Shown here piece after piece: positions 1-5,083 of a stretch of 5,792 bases of DNA (the first letter of the stretch is position 1; every line of letters starts with the position of its first letter). The position numbers and the translations under genes were made by a program. The stretch covers positions 1 through 5,792 of the forward strand of contig JAPLKY010000360.1 of assembly GCA_026387805.1 (NCBI GenBank), written 5' to 3'. The notes beneath the pieces are model-generated. The model did not search any database. It was not told the origin of the DNA and was given only the letters and a program-made list of their open reading frames with translations. This DNA is from Candidatus Krumholzibacteriia bacterium. GTDB lineage: Bacteria > Krumholzibacteriota > Krumholzibacteriia > Krumholzibacteriales > Krumholzibacteriaceae.

Positions 1-1332
1 GGCGCCGAGATCGGCGGCAACGCCGGAGAGCGATCGGGAATCGGGAGCCGCCGCTTGCGATACCCCGCTCGCGATATCCTTCTGAAGAAGCTCGTGCACG
101 TCATGCAGCTCGCTGCCGAGACTCATGATCCGCTTTTCGAGAACGGAGCTCCGCTCTTCGATCCGGCGCGCGATCTCGACTATCGCGCCGGAGACTTCCG
201 CGTCGATCGCGGTCGCGGGAACCTCGATCTCCATGCCGGCTCTTTCCTTGATTGCGTAACAGCTGCCCAGAAGTCCCTGGGCGATGCTCGATACGCCGTC
301 GCTCAGCTTGTGAAAGCGTTCGGCGGTCGAACGGACGCGCTCGGCGAACGTCGCCAGGGCGTGCTCGTCCACGTTTCCGCGCGCAGCCATGAGCGCGAGA
401 TGTATCGCGATGCCGTTGTTTTCCTCCGAGAATTCGTGGAGCACCCGGCCGCCCTCTTCGAGCTTGCGCACGGAGGTCTCCATCTCCGACACGGTCGATT
501 TGAGCGCCTTGTCCTGCGGACCGACGGCGCCGCTTCGCGCCGCGGCGGCGTTGTGAGCGGCGGCGTTCGCACTGATTCGCTCGGCGACGCTGGTGAGCTC
601 GGCAACGGAATTCGTGATTGCGAGCAGTTCCTCTCCGGCGCCGCTGATCGCTTCCATGGCCCTGCCGTAGGCGAGCGCCGCATGCCCATAGGCCCGTCGC
701 TCCACCTGGTTTCGCTTTTCGAGATCCTCGATGCGCGCGCGATCCGATTCGACGCGATCACGCAGCTGCTCGTATATCGAGCCGCACTCCTTCCCCTCGG
801 GGACATTCTCTTCGGCGCCGTCCCGGCCGATGAGGCCCTCGATCTCCGATTTGAGCTCGGAGTAGTTCGATGCGTTATCCTTCGTCCCGAGATCCTGGGA
901 TATCTCGCGGATCTGATCGCCGTAGTTCCTGAGCACGGCCTGAAGCTGGGGATACTTCGAAAGGCGCGCGATCTGGGCCGGGTTCGTGAGGTCGTCGATG
1001 CTCTCGGCGAGCGATATCATCGTGCGGTAGTCCTGTCCCGAGTCGAGGTAGAATTTATAGCGGTGCACCGCCGAGGCGATGAGAAAATAGGCGAAGAGCG
1101 AAACGAAGATGACGGCCGCCGCGAGCGGAAGCATATCCCTCATGAAGAGCGTCGAATCGATGCTCCAGCCGCCGGTGCCCGATTTGATCCACTTGAGATC
1201 GACGTTGTAGAAGCTCACGAGGTAGTACCCGACCCCCAAGCTCATGAGAATGAGAAGGAGAGATACGAATATCCCGATTTTCCACGGAGATGTGAGTACC
1301 GGCTGCTTATCCCTGCTCTTTCTCTTTTTCAC
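1..1332 (-). CDS. MCP-like two-TM coiled-coil signalling protein (partial, 3' end beyond window)
   Basis: Open frame from 1332 to the left edge with no stop: 444 codons seen, C-terminus missing. Numbering is from the GTG start. A basic N-terminus (KKRKSRDK) is followed by two hydrophobic segments at about residues 19-42 and 67-89. Only about 25 residues lie between them, so there is no room for a periplasmic ligand-binding domain. The rest is a long, probably cytoplasmic, mostly helical region rich in Ala/Glu/Arg. Residues 303-340 (EENNGIAIHLALMAARGN... FAERVRSTAERF) align without gaps to the methyl-accepting chemotaxis protein hairpin tip (QTNLLALNAAIEAARAGE... FAVVAEEVRKLAERS). The match is degenerate: the tip Asn is His, the first Glu is Met and the second is Val, while the AAR core is kept. 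I infer a chemoreceptor-derived signalling or scaffold protein. Whether it binds CheA/CheW is doubtful. A start at ATG 1353 (451 codons seen) is possible but has no Shine-Dalgarno. Confidence 0.75.
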   Translation of the reverse strand, partial: MKKRKSRDKQPVLTSPWKIGIFVSLLLILMSLGVGYYLVSFYNVDLKWIKSGTGGWSIDSTLFMRDMLPLAAAVIFVSLFAYFLIASAVHRYKFYLDSGQDYRTMISLAESIDDLTNPAQIARLSKYPQLQAVLRNYGDQIREISQDLGTKDNASNYSELKSEIEGLIGRDGAEENVPEGKECGSIYEQLRDRVESDRARIEDLEKRNQVERRAYGHAALAYGRAMEAISGAGEELLAITNSVAELTSVAERISANAAAHNAAAARSGAVGPQDKALKSTVSEMETSVRKLEEGGRVLHEFSEENNGIAIHLALMAARGNVDEHALATFAERVRSTAERFHKLSDGVSSIAQGLLGSCYAIKERAGMEIEVPATAIDAEVSGAIVEIARRIEERSSVLEKRIMSLGSELHDVHELLQKDIASGVSQAAAPDSRSLSGVAADLGA

Positions 1333-1338
1333 CTTCGT

Positions 1339-1345
1339 CTCCTTA
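1339..1345 (-). promoter_or_regulatory. Ribosome binding site TAAGGAG that sets the GTG 1332 start
   Basis: On the minus strand TAAGGAG is followed by six bases (ACGAAG) and then GTG at 1332-1330. This is a near-ideal Shine-Dalgarno and spacing. The in-frame ATG at 1353 lies upstream of it and is preceded by GTTCGCGTTGCAT, with no purine-rich site. The motif therefore favours GTG 1332 over ATG 1353. Confidence 0.7.
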
Positions 1346-1432
1346 GTCTTCATATGCAACGCGAACGGCCCGGCGCACGATCCAGGTGTGCTGAAAGGGC
1401 GTAATTCTTGGTCGCAGCGGAAGTTCGCAAGT

Positions 1433-1460
1433 ATTATGCCAGGGGTCGCCGGACGCAAAA
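1433..1460 (-). promoter_or_regulatory. Possible sigma-70 type promoter for the MCP-like gene
   Basis: On the minus strand TTTTGC (1460-1455) and CATAAT (1438-1433) are separated by 16 bases. The -10 is good (5 of 6 to TATAAT) and the -35 is poor. It lies about 80-100 bases before the chosen start, in a locally AT-richer part of the intergenic region. This is a motif match only. Confidence 0.3.
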
Positions 1461-1565
1461 CTACCGTTCCGATAAGACGTTATGAGGAATTTCGACGGAA
1501 AAGAAGGGACATGGCGCAGCAATGCGCGGCTGTTACTTCGCGTTTTGCATGGGAGCACGCGGCTT

Positions 1566-1662
1566 GCGGGTAGCGCCCCTCATAGCGGGTGGCGGTGCCG
1601 GGGCCCCCACGCAGTACGCAGTCCGGAAACCCCGAATAGCGGGTGGCGCCGATGGGGTCCCC
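1566..1662. repeat. Degenerate GC-rich direct repeats with core GCGGGTGGCG
   Basis: The 13-mer ATAGCGGGTGGCG occurs at 1582-1594 and again at 1636-1648, an exact spacing of 54 bases. The similarity continues as GGGG-C-CCCC (1600-1608) versus GGGG-T-CCCC (1654-1662) at the same spacing, then decays. A third core, GCGGGTAGCGCC at 1566-1577, matches 1639-1650 at 11 of 12 bases. It is intergenic, non-coding in style and REP-like. It could be a genome-wide dispersed repeat, but that cannot be judged from one locus. Confidence 0.6.
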
Positions 1663-1703
1663 GCCCGCTGCGCAGCGAGCCTTGCTCGCGAGCACGGGCG
1701 GGG
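1659..1703. repeat. Long imperfect GC hairpin downstream of the nitrilase gene
   Basis: CCCCGCCCG (1659-1667) pairs with CGGGCGGGG (1695-1703), nine base pairs. After one bulged base, TGC (1669-1671) pairs with GCA (1692-1694). After a small internal loop, GCGAGC (1675-1680) pairs with GCTCGC (1684-1689) around a CTT loop. It begins about 30 bases past the nitrilase stop on that gene's strand. There is no T-run on either side, so it is not a classic intrinsic terminator. It may protect the 3' end, assist termination, or belong to the repeat family next to it. Confidence 0.6.
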
Positions 1704-1732
1704 TGCAATCGGCGACAGGACCCGCGTATCGT

Positions 1733-2536
1733 TCAGCGCCGCTTGCGGACCAGCGCCGTGTAGAGCGAGGGTACGCGGTCCTTGAACAGGTGATTGTTCG
1801 GCGTGAAGTTCTTGTTGTTCGCCTCCCCGACGTCGATCTCGACGACGCGGAGCGACTCGCTCCGGTCGCTCGCCGAGGCGAGAACCTCCCCCATCGGATT
1901 GACGATCTGGCTCCCCCCGGTGAAGGTGAGGGACGCGGCGCCCCGGTGCTCGCTCCCGATCCGGTTCGCCGTGATCGCGAAGACGCGGTTCTCGATGCAG
2001 CGCGTTCTCATCGCGTCCTGGGCGTACGGAAGGACGAGGTTCGACGGATGGCAGAGGATCTGCGCCCCGCCGAGGGCAAGCGCGCGCGAGACCTCGGGGA
2101 AGACCCAATCGTAGCAGATGAGGAGTCCGAGCTTCGCGTCTCCGGCCGAGACCACCTTGAACGACGATCCCCTCGTGAAGAAGAGCTTCTCGCGGTCGAA
2201 GAGATGCGCCTTCTGATAGACTTCGATTCTTCCCTTCGACGAGACGTGGACCGCGGAATTGTAGAATCTGCCCTTGTGCCTCTGCGCCATCCCGAATACG
2301 AGGTTCAGGCGTCTCCGCTTCGCGAGCCTCAGCATCTCGGAGACGGTGAATCCGCCGGGAATCGTCTCGGCGAGCGACGAGAGCTCCTCCTTGTTCCGAA
2401 AGAGGTAGCCCGCGTTGAACAGCTCGGGAAGAACGATCGTCGCGTCGGAAATCCTGTCGAGCATCGCCGCCGCCTTGCGGACGTTCTCTTGAACCGCGCC
2501 GAACCGCGGACGCAATTGGAGAAAACCAATTCGCAT
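1733..2536 (-). CDS. Carbon-nitrogen hydrolase (nitrilase superfamily amidohydrolase)
   Basis: Predicted 267 aa, a usual size for a single-domain carbon-nitrogen hydrolase. These enzymes hydrolyse amide, carbamoyl or nitrile C-N bonds in the cytoplasm through a Glu-Lys-Cys triad. All three are visible, numbered from the chosen start: Glu38 in LPELFNAGY, Lys109 in QKAHLF, and nucleophile Cys141 in LLICYDWVFPE. The second structural Glu is at 116 (FDREKLFF). The C-terminal NNHLFKDRVPSLY is also typical. The start is ATG 2536 (MRIGFLQLRP), because AGGGGG lies six bases upstream and the family fold begins right there. An in-frame ATG at 2578 would add 14 basic residues but lies almost at the predicted transcription start. 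The substrate cannot be told; N-carbamoyl- or omega-amidase-like activities are all possible. It is a single gene, divergent from the hypothetical gene to its right. Confidence 0.9.
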   Translation of the reverse strand: MRIGFLQLRPRFGAVQENVRKAAAMLDRISDATIVLPELFNAGYLFRNKEELSSLAETIPGGFTVSEMLRLAKRRRLNLVFGMAQRHKGRFYNSAVHVSSKGRIEVYQKAHLFDREKLFFTRGSSFKVVSAGDAKLGLLICYDWVFPEVSRALALGGAQILCHPSNLVLPYAQDAMRTRCIENRVFAITANRIGSEHRGAASLTFTGGSQIVNPMGEVLASASDRSESLRVVEIDVGEANNKNFTPNNHLFKDRVPSLYTALVRKRR

Positions 2537-2542
2537 TCTCTG

Positions 2543-2548
2543 CCCCCT
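2543..2548 (-). promoter_or_regulatory. Ribosome binding site AGGGGG of the nitrilase gene
   Basis: On the minus strand AGGGGG is followed by CAGAGA and then ATG at 2536. It decides for the shorter protein over the in-frame ATG at 2578. Confidence 0.7.
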
Positions 2549-2593
2549 GCGTTTCCGTGACCGTGCCGAATCGCGCATGCGGAATAGGATTCC

Positions 2594-2602
2594 ATTATAT
2601 CA
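2594..2602 (-). promoter_or_regulatory. Extended -10 promoter (TGATATAAT) for the nitrilase gene
   Basis: The minus strand reads TGATATAAT, a perfect TATAAT with the extended TGN element. No good -35 is seen at 16-18 bases (CTGCAT or neighbours), as is common for extended -10 promoters. Transcription would start near 2587, giving a leader of about 50 bases to ATG 2536. Confidence 0.55.
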
Positions 2603-2721
2603 GATAACTCGTCGCCATGCAGCGCCTTATTGAGAGCGGGAAAGCGCCGCGGATTTCAGCATGGCATGGAGCTTGCACGATTCCCAAAGGGACGACGGAC
2701 CATGCATTCGGCGCTGCAACC

Positions 2722-2727
2722 GGAGAG
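2722..2727 (+). promoter_or_regulatory. Ribosome binding site GGAGAG supporting the ATG 2735 start
   Basis: GGAGAG sits seven bases before ATG 2735. The next best choice is AAAGGGA at 2686-2692 before ATG 2702. Confidence 0.5.
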
Positions 2728-2734
2728 AAGCATC

Positions 2735-3457
2735 ATGGCGGTTTCGACACGTTATATGCCCCTTCGCATCGAGCGAAATAGCTCGCCGGAGGATGCGTCC
2801 TTCTTCATGATGAACAGTCTTCTCCACAGCAGAATGGAGGCGGGCTTTCCCACGAACGACGTTTGCTTCGACGAGGACGTGAACGTCTATCTCGCGAGCC
2901 TTCTCACATCCCTCGTCTTTCCGCGAAGCGGCGATAACGGCGCGCGGGGGATCCTCCCCGGCGATGCGTCGCTCTTTGACGCCGCCGAGGCGGCGGGCGG
3001 CGCGAGAGAGAAATACGGGATGTACCGGCGCTCCGCCGATTCGCTCCTCGTCTCGCTCGGCATCTTCAAGAACGCGCGTCTGAAACGCCCCGATTCGGTG
3101 CCTCACCTCGCGATGAGCGACGCGGCGCATATCGGCCGGGGGAAATCGTACTATGCGATCGCGCGGGCCTATGCCGCGCAAATCCACCGCAGGAACACCG
3201 CGATCGGCGACGTTCTCGGAAAGCTCTCGGACAATTTCGAGCGGTACCTCGGAGTTCTCTCCCTTATGGGCGGGGAACATTTCAATATCTTCAAGCAGCT
3301 CTCGGACGATCGTTTCCTCGACCTGTATTCGAGCTATCTGGGAAACAAATCGGCGCGGACGAAGGAAGCGCTCCTCGCGGCCGTGCGGGAAATCCGGGCG
3401 ATGGATCCCTCGTTCGAATTCGACATCAACGCGCGCGAACGCATCAGCGCTCCCTGA
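2735..3457 (+). CDS. Conserved-looking protein of unknown function
   Basis: 240 aa from ATG 2735, which has GGAGAG seven bases upstream. ATG 2702, with AAAGGGA nine bases upstream, would add 11 residues. I do not recognise a named family. The protein is soluble, mostly helical by composition, and has no signal peptide or membrane segment. Visible blocks are FDEDVNVYLASLLTSLVF (45-62), YRRSADSLLVSLGIF (97-111), GRGKSYYAIARAYA (134-147), and VLGKLSDNFERYLGVLSLM (160-178), followed by a charged helical tail. From memory, this order (short helical start, a '+..+D..L...G+F' block, a 'GK.YY' block, then 'LS..FE') recalls a widespread family of uncharacterised bacterial proteins; that is recollection, not a search. 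Codon use matches the neighbours. It is divergent from the nitrilase gene and converges on the alpha/beta hydrolase gene with a 14-base overlap. No terminator is visible. Confidence 0.75.
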   Translation: MAVSTRYMPLRIERNSSPEDASFFMMNSLLHSRMEAGFPTNDVCFDEDVNVYLASLLTSLVFPRSGDNGARGILPGDASLFDAAEAAGGAREKYGMYRRSADSLLVSLGIFKNARLKRPDSVPHLAMSDAAHIGRGKSYYAIARAYAAQIHRRNTAIGDVLGKLSDNFERYLGVLSLMGGEHFNIFKQLSDDRFLDLYSSYLGNKSARTKEALLAAVREIRAMDPSFEFDINARERISAP

Positions 3458-4349
3458 GAAAGTCGGCGCAGAGCTTGTAGACGAGCGCCGAGTCCTCCCC
3501 CTTCACCAGCACATGCCGATCGCTCGGGAGAAGCTCGAATCGCGACTTCGGATTCGACGACACGCTCTTGAGGAAGTGCAGGCTTTTCGGAGATACGATC
3601 CGCTCGCGCGCCGCGTGGATCACGAGGATCGGCTGCTGGATCTTCTTGAGGCGCGAGCGAGTCTTCTCGAGGAACTGCATGAGGGTATATTCTTTCGGGA
3701 TGATGCCCTTCGCGGCGAACGGAACGACGCTGCGAACGAGCTTGAACGCGAGGTACCGGCCGTCGGCCGCGGGAAAGAGCGCCGGAGAGATGAGCATGGC
3801 CCCCTTGACGGGAGCCTCCTGCATGAGATTCAGGGCGATCGTTCCACCGAAACTGAATCCCACGACGTAGGTGTTCGGAGAAAAGGTGAGAAGCGCGCCG
3901 AGAACGACCTTCGAATCGAGAAGGCAGCGCTCCCAGTTGTAGCCGCTCCGAGCGGCGCTTCCCCGTTTCTTGTCGAGGAATCTCCGCCAGTGAAAGCCGC
4001 CGCGGGCGGCGTCCCGTGACGACTGACTGCCGCTGCCTCCGAGGGCGAGATTGATCCCGTAGACCGTGTACCCCGCCTGAAAGAGGTGCTCGGCGAGATC
4101 GCGCATCTCGGCGGGAGAGCCCCCCGCGCCGTGCAGGAGGAGGCAACAGAGCGCTTCCCGGTTCTGGAGATAGAGGAAGCTTCGGTCGGTCTCCGATACG
4201 CCGACCTTCCTCTCGATGAAGATGCGGCTTTCATGGAAAAACTTGAGGAAATCCGCCCTGAGCGTGAAGCTCTCGGGATTCTTGGCGACGAGCCTCCCGA
4301 GCTCCCACACGGAATGATCGATTCGCGCGAGCGTGTCTTTCAGGCGCAC
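3444..4349 (-). CDS. Alpha/beta hydrolase (esterase/lipase-like)
   Basis: 301 aa from GTG 4349. Numbered from that start: oxyanion motif LLLHGAGG at 70-77, nucleophile elbow GFSFGG with Ser166, and catalytic His279 in SDRHVLV. The usual acid site reads HAARERIV, giving Glu249 where most relatives have Asp. About 60 charged residues precede the hydrolase core, and a Lys/Arg/Ser-rich insert lies at about 107-137. There is no signal peptide, so it should be cytoplasmic. A carboxylesterase or monoacylglycerol-lipase-like activity is likely; the substrate is unknown. The frame is open back to 4478, but that would overlap the upstream gene by 139 bases with a low-complexity Arg/Gly leader, so a start near 4349 is chosen. 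GGGAGG (4355-4350) directly abuts GTG 4349 and lies six bases from CTG 4343. It is last gene of the guaB operon and convergent with the gene at 2735-3457. Confidence 0.85.
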   Translation of the reverse strand: MRLKDTLARIDHSVWELGRLVAKNPESFTLRADFLKFFHESRIFIERKVGVSETDRSFLYLQNREALCCLLLHGAGGSPAEMRDLAEHLFQAGYTVYGINLALGGSGSQSSRDAARGGFHWRRFLDKKRGSAARSGYNWERCLLDSKVVLGALLTFSPNTYVVGFSFGGTIALNLMQEAPVKGAMLISPALFPAADGRYLAFKLVRSVVPFAAKGIIPKEYTLMQFLEKTRSRLKKIQQPILVIHAARERIVSPKSLHFLKSVSSNPKSRFELLPSDRHVLVKGEDSALVYKLCADFLRER

Positions 4350-5083
4350 CCTCCCGCCTGCGCCGCGCCGGCTCCCGCGGCCGCCGAAGAAGCGCCGCCG
4401 CATGCCTTGACGCAGATGCCGCATATCAGAGTATTGAGTTTTTCGCTCTTGGAGAAACGTCTGACCTGGGCCGCGCACCGGTCGAGGTCGAATTTAAGCG
4501 GGTCCATCTTGATCGCTCCCGCCGGGCAGACGCCGACGCACACGCGGCATTCGCCGCATCCCGCCGCCGCCTCCAGCGCGAGCCCGCGATCGGGGAGCGG
4601 GGCGTCGGTGAGCACCGACGCGTAACGGACCTGCGAGCCGAACTCCGGATGAACGAGAAGGTTGTTTCTCCCGCGCCAGCCGATCCCGGCGAGCGCGCCG
4701 AGCTCGCGATGCGAGAGGTGCCCGAGAAGCCGATCCCAATCCATCATCTGGGAGGCGGGGACCGGAAAGGCACGATACCCATTCCGCCGGCACTCCGTCG
4801 CGCAGAAAAGCGCGGCCTGGTCGAGGGCGAAGTTCACCGTGCGATAGTGGTGGTAGTAGGTCCAGTTCGGGGCGCCGTCAATCGTCGCGAGCACGTCGCC
4901 GGAGAGGCGGCAGCCGAGAACGATCGCGCGGTCGAGGTCCGCCGCGATCCCCCGGATCGATGCGTGAAACCGCTCCTTTTCCGCGGCGCCGATCCGCGCC
5001 GACGAAACGACGTCGACGCCGAAGCGCGCGGCCTCAAGCCGAAGCTTCTCGAGTGTCCCCTGGGGTGTATGCGATTCCGCCAT
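4340..5083 (-). CDS. Short QueG-like double 4Fe-4S cluster protein
   Basis: 247 aa, against roughly 300-390 for true epoxyqueuosine reductase QueG, the cobalamin and 4Fe-4S enzyme of the last queuosine step. Shared with that family are the YHHYRTVNFALDQAA block (77-91), FPVPAS (106-111), AGIGWRGRNNLLVHPEFGSQVRYASVLTD (132-160), and two ferredoxin-type clusters. Cluster Cys are 176, 179, 182 and 186 (CGECRVCVGVCP) and 203, 221, 224 and 228 (CGICVKAC). Differences are an absent C-terminal extension, an Ala/Gly-rich tail after residue 228, and Leu119 where QueG has the proposed proton-donor Asp (DTGPL-type motif). It is therefore probably a redox paralogue rather than QueG itself; the substrate and any cobamide use are unknown. 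Its ATG shares a base with the guaB stop (TGATG), and the hydrolase start overlaps its own stop, so all three genes are translationally coupled. Confidence 0.85.
   Translation of the reverse strand: MAESHTPQGTLEKLRLEAARFGVDVVSSARIGAAEKERFHASIRGIAADLDRAIVLGCRLSGDVLATIDGAPNWTYYHHYRTVNFALDQAALFCATECRRNGYRAFPVPASQMMDWDRLLGHLSHRELGALAGIGWRGRNNLLVHPEFGSQVRYASVLTDAPLPDRGLALEAAAGCGECRVCVGVCPAGAIKMDPLKFDLDRCAAQVRRFSKSEKLNTLICGICVKACGGASSAAAGAGAAQAGGCA
4350..4355 (-). promoter_or_regulatory. Ribosome binding site GGGAGG of the alpha/beta hydrolase gene
   Basis: On the minus strand GGGAGG is followed by GTGCGCCTGA. It lies inside the 3' end of the QueG-like gene. Spacing is zero to GTG 4349 but six to CTG 4343, and that CTG overlaps the TGA stop of the upstream gene as CTGA. 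Confidence 0.5.

Larger units (their letters stand above)
1354..1732. other. Noncoding stretch between the nitrilase gene and the MCP-like gene
   Basis: About 380 bases (400 to the GTG start) without a credible gene. The half next to the MCP-like gene (1354-1560) is less GC-rich and carries the possible promoter. The half next to the nitrilase stop (1561-1710) is very GC-rich and carries the degenerate repeats and hairpin listed separately. Short open frames on both strands here have arginine-rich, repeat-derived translations and no good ribosome binding sites, so I call none of them genes. Confidence 0.6.

Noticed and set aside
55..1404. Long plus-strand open frame (449 codons) across the MCP-like gene
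   Set aside because: Antisense shadow in GC-rich DNA. Its translation is Arg/Glu/Leu-rich without motifs, whereas the minus frame has two TM segments and an MCP tip.
1566..1662. CRISPR array
   Set aside because: Only two or three degenerate cores with unequal spacing (about 19 and 54 bases from the second and third), no constant-length spacers and no cas genes.
1659..1703. Intrinsic terminator after the nitrilase gene
   Set aside because: The hairpin is strong, but no T-run follows it on either strand, so I list it as a structured repeat only.
1482..1785. Small plus- and minus-strand open frames in the intergenic repeat region
   Set aside because: They are translations of the GC-rich repeat, rich in Arg, Gly, Ala and Pro, without ribosome binding sites or recognisable sequence.
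1643..2560. Plus-strand open frame (305 codons) across the nitrilase gene
   Set aside because: Antisense shadow; the minus strand has the complete Glu-Lys-Cys triad in family context.
2630..2734. TTG 2630 as start of the hypothetical gene
   Set aside because: No ribosome binding site and a basic leader without pattern; ATG 2735 or ATG 2702 have purine-rich sites.
4350..4478. Longer N-terminus for the alpha/beta hydrolase (start at ATG 4478)
   Set aside because: It would overlap the QueG-like gene by 139 bases, covering its second cluster, and add a low-complexity Arg/Gly leader. A Shine-Dalgarno near 4350 supports a later start.
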